Shown one piece after another: positions 1 to 8,113 of a stretch of 64,000 nucleotides of DNA (positions within the stretch are counted from its first letter, which is position 1; each line of letters opens with the position of its first letter). The translations under genes and the position numbers were made by a program. Origin of the DNA: an uncultured Clostridia bacterium (GTDB lineage: Bacteria > Bacillota > Clostridia > Christensenellales > CAG-314); contig CALVWF010000008.1 in the NCBI GenBank assembly GCA_944364615.1, positions 1 to 64,000 on the forward strand, given 5' to 3'. Under the pieces are notes generated by a model. It searched no databases, had not been told where the DNA came from, and was given only the letters and a program-made list of their open reading frames with translations.

Positions 1-26
1 TTGTGTTAAATTTCTTTTCTCTTGAC

Positions 27-70
27 ATAAAAATATGCACCTCCAAAAGTGTCCAACTTTTGGGGTGCAT
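27..70 (-). terminator. Intrinsic terminator of the 142-1893 gene
   Basis: An imperfect inverted repeat has arms at 35-50 and 56-70 (ATGCACC.../...GGTGCAT with one bulge). Read on the minus strand it is followed by a T-rich tract (A-run at 29-33 on the plus strand). It sits about 70 bases past the stop codon of the minus-strand gene. Confidence 0.75.
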
Positions 71-141
71 ATCAAAAGTGTTCCTGCTTTTTATTTTTAT
101 TATTGTTTTACAGTAAATATATTGAATATATTGAAATCAGA

Positions 142-1893
142 TTACTGCTGAGTGTCTTCGGCATTTTCGTCGTTGTGCTTTTTGCGTTTGCTGAACGCTA
201 CGGCAAATACGGCAATCAACACTGCGGCTGTTCCGAACAGTATAAGTCCCGCCGTTTCGTTTGTGGTAAGACTGTTTATAGGTATCAGGTATTTGTCTGC
301 CACCCAACCGTAAATCATCGATCCGTCTTCGTAAATCACCTGAATGTATGTTGCTCCGTTGTCTTTGTCGAGAATGTTTACCACGGTGTCCGAAGACAAT
401 TCCACAAATACTTCCGTGCCGGGAAATACCGTCTTTTCCTGCTCGTTCAGATCGGACGTCAGATATACGCTTACCTGTTCGAAAAGTGTGGCGTTTATTT
501 TGGATCTTGGTGACTGCGGATCCAGAACGATGTCGTCAGCAAGTCCGGTGGAGTAGATTTTGCCCACTCCGGCAACGGGAACGAATCCCGCTACGGCAGT
601 ACCGTCAATGGAATATTGCACAAAGTACCAGTCGACTCCGTCCGTAGTGGTAAACTTCTGCAACAGTTTGACGTCTGTGGGATTGTCTATCTGCTGTGTA
701 ATGACCTGCTTTTCGAAGAAATCGTTGTTTTTAAGTTCTTCCGCTACGGGAAGATGGTAAACATAGGTGTTTGCCGACATCAGTTTTGCATTGAACTGCG
801 CAACGGAATTAAGCACTGTGTCTGTCACCTGTATTTTTGAATCCGTCTCCGGGGTATCTCCGCTTTTTCTGATCCAGCCGAAACTGTTGTTGACAAATAC
901 GTAGTAGTAATCGCATGTGTCGCTGTCGGGGTAGTGCAGTATTATATACTGCGTGTCTTTCAGGTCGTCTATCAGTTGCGGAACGGAATATTGTCCGACG
1001 GTGCGGTAGACGATGTTTGCGGGATATCCCAACGAGCGCGCGAGCGTAAATCCGGTCAGCGAAGACAATTCGGGCACTTCGTAATTTACCACGTCGCTGC
1101 CTACCACAAATTCACTGTCCCTGACATATTTGCCGTCGGTAAGCGTGTATTTGTAAACCTTGTTGTTGTTTGACAGCACAAACACATCCGCGCCTTGTGT
1201 GGCAACGCTCACTATTTTGTCCGCAGTGACGGTGAACAGCGTTGCGCCGTCAACGGTGTACATTCCGTTAGAAGTAAAGTAAGTCAGGGCGTCAGTTACG
1301 GCAATTCCGAGAGTGTCGGAGGGAAGTTGCTTCGTCTTCGGGTCGAAAATGCCTGTGGGCTTGACGCCGCTCATGTTGTAAACGCCGTCATCGGTATACG
1401 TGTAGCGGATGTAAGTTCCGTCGTACAGTGCGTCGAATGAAGTGTCCCAACTTTCGTTTGTGCGCTTTTCACCGGATATATCGTAAAGAGCGTCCTCTTT
1501 CAACAGGTACAGCGAACCTTCCGCTTTGACTATGTCTTTTATGTAGACGGCAGTCTTTTTACCTGTCGTGACCTGGGACTGCTGGACAGTACATTCGGTG
1601 TAACCGTCAGACTGCAACACGTAAAGAGTGTTGTCAAACAAACGTATCTTTTCAATGTTTCCTTGGAACTGTACCGAAGTTAGCAATCCGGGCGTTGATG
1701 TTATGTCGAATACATGCACAACGCTTTCGCTGTCGGTAATGTTGTCGGCAATAAACAACTTGTTGTCTGCCGACTGTATAAATGTCGGGTTGACAAGATG
1801 CACGTTGCTTGACGCCTCGCCCGCGGCGGAGTAGGGGACAATGCACAGTGCCGTTACCGACAATATTAAAAAGAGCATTAAAAATTTTTTCAT
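142..1893 (-). CDS. Secreted, membrane-anchored protein with propeller-like and SH3-like regions
   Basis: 583 residues, function not recognised. Residues 1-25 form a signal peptide (MKKFLMLFLILSVTAL). Residues about 30-270 contain repeated short beta blades of the type 'LFIADN', 'LYVLQSDG', 'LYLLKED', 'VFVLSNNNKVY', suggesting a beta-propeller-like fold. Two C-terminal segments, ending in 'GWIRK' and 'YGWVADKYL', look like bacterial SH3 repeats, which often bind cell wall. A hydrophobic helix near residue 555 is followed by a lysine-rich tail, so the protein is probably anchored by its C-terminus with the bulk outside. The ATG is preceded by AGGTG. The smaller protein at 2912-3637 has the same order of parts (signal peptide, SH3-like region, helix, basic tail), and the two flank the regulator gene of the phage-like block. 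Architecture is well supported; a role is not. Confidence 0.75.
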   Translation of the reverse strand: MKKFLMLFLILSVTALCIVPYSAAGEASSNVHLVNPTFIQSADNKLFIADNITDSESVVHVFDITSTPGLLTSVQFQGNIEKIRLFDNTLYVLQSDGYTECTVQQSQVTTGKKTAVYIKDIVKAEGSLYLLKEDALYDISGEKRTNESWDTSFDALYDGTYIRYTYTDDGVYNMSGVKPTGIFDPKTKQLPSDTLGIAVTDALTYFTSNGMYTVDGATLFTVTADKIVSVATQGADVFVLSNNNKVYKYTLTDGKYVRDSEFVVGSDVVNYEVPELSSLTGFTLARSLGYPANIVYRTVGQYSVPQLIDDLKDTQYIILHYPDSDTCDYYYVFVNNSFGWIRKSGDTPETDSKIQVTDTVLNSVAQFNAKLMSANTYVYHLPVAEELKNNDFFEKQVITQQIDNPTDVKLLQKFTTTDGVDWYFVQYSIDGTAVAGFVPVAGVGKIYSTGLADDIVLDPQSPRSKINATLFEQVSVYLTSDLNEQEKTVFPGTEVFVELSSDTVVNILDKDNGATYIQVIYEDGSMIYGWVADKYLIPINSLTTNETAGLILFGTAAVLIAVFAVAFSKRKKHNDENAEDTQQ

Positions 1894-2344
1894 TTTTCAC
1901 CTATTTCTCATACGAAAAGTCGCGTTAAGACAGGGCGACATACGTCGTTAAACAGTAATAATATATATTATATCAAATAATCTGCAATTTTACAAATAAA
2001 ATCGACATATTTCGTATTGTACGTTGTCGAAGACAAAAAAGTTGCTTTGTTCAATTGTACAGCAGTTTTAAAAAAGAATCAACAGAGAATTTAAAAATTA
2101 AAATTTCAGAAATTTTATTGCTTGTGAAATGGCAACGGCGAAAAATGTCGAATTATGCGTTACCGTGTTTTAAACGTTTGTTAATTTAAACTACCTTTCT
2201 TTACCATATTGCAAAAGTCCGTTTTTATTTTTAAAAACGCAAGGAAAAACCGAATCGGCGCATTACGCAAACAAAGGCTTTTCGAGCGCGAGCAAAGATG
2301 CGGGAATCTTCGATACCGTCGAAAAATACGCCGTATAAAAAATA

Positions 2345-2358
2345 TGAACATATGTTCG
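2345..2358. promoter_or_regulatory. LexA-type SOS box candidate
   Basis: TGAACATATGTTCG has a perfect 12-base palindromic core, GAAC-ATAT-GTTC. It fits the Gram-positive LexA/DinR consensus (CGAACRNRYGTTYC) at 12 of 14 positions, missing only the outermost bases. It lies about 110 bases before the regulator start codon and 6 bases after a TATAAA element. SOS control of the phage-like block is an inference. Confidence 0.55.
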
Positions 2359-2382
2359 AAAAATCTGTCACAAATAACATCA

Positions 2383-2404
2383 AGTTGACATACAGTTGTC
2401 AACT
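2383..2404. promoter_or_regulatory. Operator-like dyad overlapping a -35 element
   Basis: Perfect 8-base arms AGTTGACA and TGTCAACT are separated by TACAGT. Both arms carry -35-like hexamers (TTGACA at 2385, TTGTCA at 2396). A -10-like TATAAG at 2417 stands 15 bases from the second, slightly short of optimal. The layout suggests a promoter covered by a repressor or activator site, possibly for the downstream regulator itself. Confidence 0.5.
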
Positions 2405-2467
2405 ATTCTTTGTTATTATAAGCGTGTAAATATAACGAAGGCCGTTTGTGGCAAGGAGGTTGAGTAA

Positions 2468-2911
2468 ATGGATTACCCACGCATTTTATTGGAGCAGTAC
2501 ATACGCATGGGCAAACTGATCAGGTTGATTGAAGCATCCATAGTCAGGTATGCCGTCAGTTCACACTGTGTGTACGGTGTTGAGAGGAGCACGATACAGC
2601 AAGCGGAAAAATTGGCAAAACTTGCGCAGAGACGCGACAAATATCTTATGTTCAAGGAGGCAGTGCGCGACACATTAAAAAAACTGCACAAGGAAGAACG
2701 TCTGTTGCTCATACTTACTTGCGTAAGAGACGTCGACAAAACGGAGGTGAGCAAGCAACTGGGAATTTCCAGACGTACTCTTTACCGCAGGCTTGATTCG
2801 GCATTGAACAGTTTTGCCAAGTTTCTGAGACAGCAGGGATATGACGAGCAGTGGTTCGAAGAAAATTTCGGCTGTTGCGAATGGCTGAAAGAAATTCAGC
2901 AAGAGGCATGA
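2468..2911 (+). CDS. Sigma-region-4-like HTH regulator of the phage-like block
   Basis: 147 residues. The ATG follows an excellent AGGAGG 7 bases upstream. The N-terminal half is helical and charged (about 1-75). Residues 89-113 (KTEVSKQLGISRRTLYRRLD) form a clear helix-turn-helix of the kind seen in sigma-70 region 4 and in small phage late-transcription activators. Such regulators commonly sit just upstream of the terminase genes, as here, though a minus-strand gene intervenes. It probably activates the virion operon. The stop codon touches the stop of the convergent gene at 2912. A small terminase subunit is an alternative, since those also carry HTH domains, but they usually have the HTH near the N-terminus. 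Confidence 0.65.
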   Translation: MDYPRILLEQYIRMGKLIRLIEASIVRYAVSSHCVYGVERSTIQQAEKLAKLAQRRDKYLMFKEAVRDTLKKLHKEERLLLILTCVRDVDKTEVSKQLGISRRTLYRRLDSALNSFAKFLRQQGYDEQWFEENFGCCEWLKEIQQEA

Positions 2912-3637
2912 TCAACTTTTGTTACGTTTGGAGGTTTTTGCGGGGGTAAACACCGCAACTACCAGACCGACGGCAAGAACGACGACAAAAACTATCAGTA
3001 TCGCTTCCGCAGTGTTGTCTGCAGGCGTTTCGTCGGGAGGCGTCGTGCCTGTGTCCGGAGGTACGACGGAAGGCGTTTCCGGCAAAGGAGTGGGATGCAT
3101 TGTTATGTTCGGGGCGGTAAAACAGTCCGCCTCTGCGTAACCGAATCTTCCGCAGTAGTAAACATAGTACCATTGCTTGTTTTCCGATGTGATACTTCCG
3201 TAGTAACTTACGGATTGTGTGTTAGTCGCGGTTATTACCGTTTCGGCACTTTCCAGCGGTGACAGTTTGAGTGTCGCGCTGTCTGCGCTTACGTAAATTG
3301 TTTTTTCGGGATAGTAAGGAGTAACGGGTGCTTCTTCCGACTCGACAACGTCGGAAATTTTAACATAGCCCACAATCGTGGGAAAAAGAGTTGAGTTACT
3401 CATCAGTTCCACACGGTAGTAGCCGTTTACTTCGGCGGAAACTGTAAGGTAGTAGGATTTTTGCAGAATAAAAGTCACCTTGTTTCCGTTTGCGTTGGTG
3501 TAAAGAGGCACGTCGTCTTCAACTACGCGCACCCATCGGGGCGTCTCGGCGCAGACTTCGGTTGGCGTGGCGACCGTCGCCGTCAGGCAGATCAACAGCA
3601 GAAATATTAGCAATTTGCAATTTAACGACTTAGTCAT
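2912..3637 (-). CDS. Secreted, membrane-anchored SH3-like protein
   Basis: 241 residues. Signal peptide at 1-30 (LLIFLLLICLTATVA). Two SH3-like stretches follow: about 33-100 (WVRVVEDDVPLYTNANGNK...VGYVKISDV) and about 112-175 (...WYYVYYCGRFGYAEAD). A proline/threonine-rich linker (about 178-208) leads to one membrane helix (AEAILIVFVVVLAVGLVVAVF) and a short basic tail. It has the same plan as the 583-residue protein at 142-1893. It points against the surrounding phage-like genes and ends exactly where the regulator ends. It may act at the envelope, or be a passenger gene; the sequence does not decide. Confidence 0.7.
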   Translation of the reverse strand: MTKSLNCKLLIFLLLICLTATVATPTEVCAETPRWVRVVEDDVPLYTNANGNKVTFILQKSYYLTVSAEVNGYYRVELMSNSTLFPTIVGYVKISDVVESEEAPVTPYYPEKTIYVSADSATLKLSPLESAETVITATNTQSVSYYGSITSENKQWYYVYYCGRFGYAEADCFTAPNITMHPTPLPETPSVVPPDTGTTPPDETPADNTAEAILIVFVVVLAVGLVVAVFTPAKTSKRNKS

Positions 3638-3694
3638 GATATATTTGTTTTCCCGATTGAAATTTATTAATCAATTATAACGGGAGGACGGCAG

Positions 3695-3727
3695 ATGATT
3701 TTGACGTTTTGTGGCGTTTTACCGTAA
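3695..3727 (+). other. Ten-codon leader frame before the terminase gene
   Basis: ATG at 3695 has the best ribosome binding site in the region (GGGAGG at 3682-3687). It opens a frame of ten codons (MILTFCGVLP) ending in tandem stops TAATAA. The terminase frame overlaps it and has no strong binding site of its own. This could be a leader peptide that couples or limits terminase translation, or the mark of a frameshift near the terminase start. Confidence 0.3.
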
Positions 3728-3764
3728 TAAATGTAAATGTCGGCGTGGGGTTTCCCGAAACACG

Positions 3765-5183
3765 ATGAAGGAAATTATTTTTAGAATCAAACAGATAGAA
3801 CAGGAACAGAAGAGGCGCAGACAGGAACCGCTTGCACGTTACAACAAGGGGAAAGTTCATCTGAAACAGATGGCGTTTCACAAATGTCTTAAACGTAACC
3901 GATGGGTATTCGGCGGTAACCGCAGCGGAAAGACGGAATGCGGAGCGGTGGAGACAGTCTGGCTTGCAAGGGGAATACATCCTTACCGTCCAAACAAAGA
4001 CAACGTAAGTTGCTGGGTGGTTTCGCTGTCCCAGCAGGTACAGCGTGACGTAGCGCAACAGAAAATACTGTACTATCTTGACAAAAACTGGATAGAGGAA
4101 ATAGTCATGCTGTCGGGCAGCAAACAAAGCGCGTCCAACGGCGTGATAGACTACATAGTAATAAAAAACGTTTTTGGCGGTACAAGCAGAATAGCATTTA
4201 AAAGTTGTGAGGCGGGAAGGGAAAAATTTCAGGGTACGTCCCTCGATTTTGTGTGGTTTGACGAAGAGCCTCCCCGTGACATATACGAAGAATGTCGGAT
4301 GCGCGTACTGGACAGACGAGGACACATTTTCGGAACTATGACGCCTTTAAAAGGTCTGACGTGGGTATATGACGAAATATATCTCAACAAAAACAAGTCG
4401 GACGAGGTGTGGAGCATTTTTATGGAATGGGCTGACAATCCCTACCTGTCTGCAGATGAAGTGGACGCAATGACCGCGTCTATGAGCGAGGAGGGATTGG
4501 AGAGCCGCAGGTACGGCAGGTTTCACAGCGGATCTGGATTGGTTTACTGCGAATTCGATCCGGATGTGCATGTGATTGAACCTTTCGACGTACCGGAGCA
4601 GTGGCAGGACACAATGTCTATTGACCCGGGATTAAACAATCCCCTGTCCTGTCACTGGTACGCAATAGACGGTGACGGTGTGGTATATGTGGTGGCGGAG
4701 CATTACATGGCAGGCAGAGATGTGGCCTATCATGCCGAAGAAATAAAGAAGATTTCCCGTCAGTTAAACTGGAAAAAAGATCGTTTCGGCAGACTTTCCG
4801 CATTGATGGACAGCGCTGCAAATCAACGCACTCTCAGCGGAATGAGAAGTGTTGCGGAACTTTTCGGCGACAACGGAATTACCGTAAACACCCATGTAAA
4901 CAAGGATTTGTTCAGCGGTATCAACAGGGTAAAGAGTTACTTGAAACCCGTTAACGGTAAACCGAAACTGTACATTTTCAAAAACTGCGTCAACATGATC
5001 AGGGAGATCAAGGGGTATTTTTGGGGTAACGACGACGCCCCCGTCAAAAAAGACGACCATGCAATGGACGAACTCCGCTACTATATATCTTCCCGTCCCG
5101 TTGCATATAAGGACAAACCGCAGAAGTCCTGGGTACAAAAAGATAAAGAAAGACTGTACCGCAAACTGACGGGCAGGGGGTAA
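3765..5183 (+). CDS. terL: Phage terminase large subunit
   Basis: Motor and nuclease that packages DNA into empty proheads through the portal. With the ATG at 3765 it is 472 residues. Walker A is GGNRSGKT (50-57) and Walker B is VWFDEE (about 163-168). The coupling motif is TMTP (191-194). RNase H-like nuclease acidic residues are in SIDPG (D288), LMDS (D350) and DDHAMDE (about 431-436). All ATPase and nuclease residues are present, so the enzyme looks functional. A GTG at 3711 would add 18 basic residues. Neither start has a good ribosome binding site; ATG 3765 gives the N-terminus most typical of the family (MKEIIFRIKQIEQEQKRRR). The next gene begins 1 base after the stop. Confidence 0.93.
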   Translation: MKEIIFRIKQIEQEQKRRRQEPLARYNKGKVHLKQMAFHKCLKRNRWVFGGNRSGKTECGAVETVWLARGIHPYRPNKDNVSCWVVSLSQQVQRDVAQQKILYYLDKNWIEEIVMLSGSKQSASNGVIDYIVIKNVFGGTSRIAFKSCEAGREKFQGTSLDFVWFDEEPPRDIYEECRMRVLDRRGHIFGTMTPLKGLTWVYDEIYLNKNKSDEVWSIFMEWADNPYLSADEVDAMTASMSEEGLESRRYGRFHSGSGLVYCEFDPDVHVIEPFDVPEQWQDTMSIDPGLNNPLSCHWYAIDGDGVVYVVAEHYMAGRDVAYHAEEIKKISRQLNWKKDRFGRLSALMDSAANQRTLSGMRSVAELFGDNGITVNTHVNKDLFSGINRVKSYLKPVNGKPKLYIFKNCVNMIREIKGYFWGNDDAPVKKDDHAMDELRYYISSRPVAYKDKPQKSWVQKDKERLYRKLTGRG

Positions 5184-5184
5184 G

Positions 5185-5502
5185 ATGGATTACAGGCAAC
5201 TTCTGAACAAGGTGCTTTTTAAACGTGCCAAGGGGTACACCGTCAAGGAAAAGGTGGAGGAATACTCTTTCTGCGACGGTGAACCCACTTTGACCAAGCG
5301 AAAAGTCACAACCAAACATGTGCAATCCGACATCAACGCTTTAAAAGCGCTGTTGGAAATGGACAAAAATCAACAGGATGTTTCGCAGATGACAGACGAG
5401 CAACTGGCAGTGGAAAAATTGCGCCTGCTCAATTTGCTCAATATGTGCAGTCAGCCTTCGGAACAGCAGACAGATAAGGAGAACAAACAGGATGATAACT
5501 GA
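5185..5502 (+). CDS. Small phage-block protein, possible terminase small-subunit relative
   Basis: 105 residues, charged and Gln/Lys-rich, no membrane segment. The stretch at about 17-58 (YTVKEKVEEY... KRKVTTKHVQSDINALKALLEM) resembles the C-terminal part of some phage small terminase proteins, where a charged strand pair precedes a 'PDTTALxFxL' helix. That likeness is from memory of family patterns and is weak. No other small-subunit candidate sits beside the large subunit. It overlaps the next gene by 11 bases. Confidence 0.5.
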   Translation: MDYRQLLNKVLFKRAKGYTVKEKVEEYSFCDGEPTLTKRKVTTKHVQSDINALKALLEMDKNQQDVSQMTDEQLAVEKLRLLNLLNMCSQPSEQQTDKENKQDDN

Positions 5503-5728
5503 AAACACTTTCAGAGTGACGTGTGACGTCAAAAATTGCAAGAACATTGCAGATTTTACATTGCCGGCGAAAGGCAGAATGGGACATTTTTATATTTGCG
5601 AAGAATGTCTGAAAAAACTTGCCAAGGAATATGCCGACAGAACCGTTCCCAAAAGTCCGGAAAACGCGGTGAAAAAAGCAATGAAACTCAAAAGCGCAAC
5701 TATCAGACAAATGGCGGGTGAAGTATGA
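5492..5728 (+). CDS. Small zinc-finger-like phage-block protein
   Basis: 78 residues. Two Cys pairs (C11-x4-C16 and C36-x2-C39) frame a short beta region and suggest one structural zinc site. The C-terminus is basic and helical. It overlaps the previous gene by 11 bases and the portal gene by 4 bases (ATGA), so translation is probably coupled. Small zinc-ribbon proteins of unknown role are common in phage head operons. Confidence 0.65.
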   Translation: MITENTFRVTCDVKNCKNIADFTLPAKGRMGHFYICEECLKKLAKEYADRTVPKSPENAVKKAMKLKSATIRQMAGEV

Positions 5729-7575
5729 AGAAAAACTCATCTGACAGACAGTTGTTCAGCGACGAAATTGTGTCGGATGTTAAAAAGGATTTCGAAGAAC
5801 GGCAAAAACAACGCCGTCCCTACGAACTGCAATGGCAACTGAACATCAATTTCGTAATGGGCAACCAATATTGCACGGTAAGCGGAAGGGGCGAGATCGA
5901 GCAGCAGGACAAGAACTTTTTCTGGCAGGAAAAGCAGGTGTACAACCACATTGCTCCCATCGTCGAAACAAGGGTTGCGCGTCTGTCGCAGGTGCGTCCG
6001 CGCCCTGTGGTACGTCCCTTTTCCTCTGAAGACAAGGACGTGAATTCCGCCAAACTTTCCACCAAGATTCTTGATTACGCCACGGAAAAGTTGTCCGTGG
6101 ACGAGGCTGTGCAAAGCGCCACCATGTGGAGTGAAGTGTGCGGAACGGCATTTTACAAGATAGTTTGGGACAACGGAAATTGCTCTTTCCGTTACAACGG
6201 CAAGGATTATCCGGCGATGTCCGATGTGAAACTTGCCGTCTGTCCGCCCTTTGAAATTTACCCAGACAGCAATGTCTGCGGCGGACTGGACGATTGCGTT
6301 TCCGTTATACACGCCAAAGCCTATCCCACAAGATGGGTAAAGGATGTGTGGGGAGCAGACGTCGCGGGGGAAGATGTCAGGGTGTTTTCCACGGGCGGAG
6401 TAACCGCGGTGGGCGGATTGGGTTACAGTTGCTCTATTCCATCGGTAACGCAGGAAACCAAGAGCAACCATGTAATGGTCATCGAACGTTATACGCGTCC
6501 CGATGCGGACAACCCCTACGGCAAACTGGAAATCGTTGCAGGAGACAAGTTGCTGTATTACGGCGAACTTCCCTACCGCATAGGAACGGACGGACAGCGA
6601 ACCTTTCCCTTTGTCAGACAGGTAGCCTATATGCAGGCGGGATGTTTCTGGGGCGCAAGCGTAGTGGAAAGAGTTATTCCCGTACAGCGAGCCTACAATG
6701 CGGTAAAAAACAGAAAACACGAATTTTTAAACAGGTTGTCAATGGGTATTCTGACTGTTGAAGACGGTTCGGTAGACACCGAAAACCTCGAAGAAGAGGG
6801 ACTGTCCCCCGGCAAAATACTTGTTTACCGTCAGGGCGCAAACCGTCCGTCCATAATGGACAACGGCAACGTGCCTTTGGATTTTACCTACGAGGAAGAC
6901 AGGTTGCTCAACGAATTTGTAGAAATTTCCGGAGTTTCGGAATTCGCGCGCAATACGGTAACTCCCACCAACGTTACCAGTGGCGTGGCATTACAGTTGC
7001 TCAGCGAACAGGACGAAATGCGCATTTCCTCAACAGTGGAAAGCATAAGGTCGGCTATAAAGCAAATCGCAAGATGCATACTTCGTTTGTACAAGCAGTT
7101 TGCAACGACCAAAAGGCTTATAAAGATTCAGAGCGGCAACGGCGACGTGGAAGTTTATTACTTTAGAAACAGCGATATCGCAAGCGACGACATTGTGTTC
7201 GGTACAGACAATCAGCTTACAAACAGTCTCACCGCGCGAAAAAGCATGGTGATGGATTTGCTCAATGCCGGTATATTGCATGACCGTGACGGTAAACTTT
7301 CCGAAAGCACAAAGGCAAAGATTCTTACGATGTTGGGATTCGGCAACTGGGAAAGCGCTCAGGATCTTACGTCGTTGCACATCAGGCGTGCCGCTCAGGA
7401 AAATCTCGATATTGCCAAGTCAACGGTGCTTCCCGTCGACGACCATGCCTTGCACATCGAAGAACACACAAGATTCATTATAAGCGGTGAGGCGGAAAAA
7501 ACAGGCGGAGAGCAGTACAGAGATCTTATACTGCAACACATTGCGCTTCACAGAAGTTCACAGGAGACAGTATGA
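5725..7575 (+). CDS. P22-type portal protein
   Basis: 616 residues. Forms the dodecameric ring at one capsid vertex through which the terminase pumps DNA. The N-terminal part (VKKDFEERQKQRRPYELQWQLNINFVMGNQY) and the following 'VYNHIAPIVETRVARLSQVRPRPVVRP' region are typical of P22-like and related podovirus portals, as is the later 'NRKHEFLNRLSMGIL' segment. It is somewhat shorter than P22 gp1 (725 residues), lacking part of the C-terminal barrel. It starts in a 4-base overlap with the zinc-finger gene and overlaps the next gene by 4 bases. Confidence 0.88.
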   Translation: MKKNSSDRQLFSDEIVSDVKKDFEERQKQRRPYELQWQLNINFVMGNQYCTVSGRGEIEQQDKNFFWQEKQVYNHIAPIVETRVARLSQVRPRPVVRPFSSEDKDVNSAKLSTKILDYATEKLSVDEAVQSATMWSEVCGTAFYKIVWDNGNCSFRYNGKDYPAMSDVKLAVCPPFEIYPDSNVCGGLDDCVSVIHAKAYPTRWVKDVWGADVAGEDVRVFSTGGVTAVGGLGYSCSIPSVTQETKSNHVMVIERYTRPDADNPYGKLEIVAGDKLLYYGELPYRIGTDGQRTFPFVRQVAYMQAGCFWGASVVERVIPVQRAYNAVKNRKHEFLNRLSMGILTVEDGSVDTENLEEEGLSPGKILVYRQGANRPSIMDNGNVPLDFTYEEDRLLNEFVEISGVSEFARNTVTPTNVTSGVALQLLSEQDEMRISSTVESIRSAIKQIARCILRLYKQFATTKRLIKIQSGNGDVEVYYFRNSDIASDDIVFGTDNQLTNSLTARKSMVMDLLNAGILHDRDGKLSESTKAKILTMLGFGNWESAQDLTSLHIRRAAQENLDIAKSTVLPVDDHALHIEEHTRFIISGEAEKTGGEQYRDLILQHIALHRSSQETV

Positions 7576-8096
7576 CAAATTGCAAATTTAAAGATTTTGA
7601 CGCCTTGTTAAACGGTTACAAGGCTTTGGAAAAACAATTTACCAAAAAGTGTCAGGAGGTATCCGCGCTGCGTGAGCAGTTGCAGGCGTCTGCCGATACC
7701 TCTGACAAACATGGGTGCGGTACAAGCGCGTACGCGCCACCGCTTGACGAGGAACAGTTTTTCGACAGTTACCCCAATGCCGAAAAATACCGTGATTCGA
7801 TCGTCCGACAGGTCACAGCCCCGAAGTACGGCAATTGTTACGACGCTTACATTCGCTGTTACCTTGACATTGTCGACAGTCTGAAAGATCCTCGGCAACT
7901 ACTTGCGGATGACGACTTCGTTCAACAATACGTAGTCACCAACGACGCCGTTGTGGACGCCGTACTGAACAAGGTCTTTTCCGCAGTTACATCCCCCGTG
8001 CTTATAGGACGGGGCGGAAACATGTCGGTGGCGATGCCAACACGTCCCGCGACATTGGCGGAAGCGTCGAAGTTGGCGCAAGAATATTTTAAATAA
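7572..8096 (+). CDS. Probable capsid scaffolding protein
   Basis: 174 residues. An N-terminal coiled coil (about 8-40, 'LNGYKALEKQFTKKCQEVSALREQL') is followed by an acidic middle and a C-terminal helix. The position between portal and major capsid protein is where scaffold genes lie in tailed phages, and the helical, hydrophilic make-up fits. There is no sequence signature to confirm it. It overlaps the portal gene by 4 bases. Confidence 0.5.
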   Translation: MTNCKFKDFDALLNGYKALEKQFTKKCQEVSALREQLQASADTSDKHGCGTSAYAPPLDEEQFFDSYPNAEKYRDSIVRQVTAPKYGNCYDAYIRCYLDIVDSLKDPRQLLADDDFVQQYVVTNDAVVDAVLNKVFSAVTSPVLIGRGGNMSVAMPTRPATLAEASKLAQEYFK

Positions 8097-8113
8097 AAGG
8101 AGATTTTGCTTTT

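Larger units (their letters stand above)
1894..2467. other. Long regulatory gap between divergent genes
   Basis: A 574-base AT-rich stretch with no convincing gene. It must hold the promoter of the minus-strand secreted protein and that of the regulator at 2468. Two symmetrical sites stand out near its right end (2345-2358 and 2383-2404) and are listed separately. A TATAAA sits at 2334-2339, just before the first site, but no good -35 element is visible at normal distance. Confidence 0.5.

Noticed and set aside
5737..6720. 327-codon minus-strand frame across the portal gene
   Set aside because: Antisense shadow; the portal protein is clear on the other strand.
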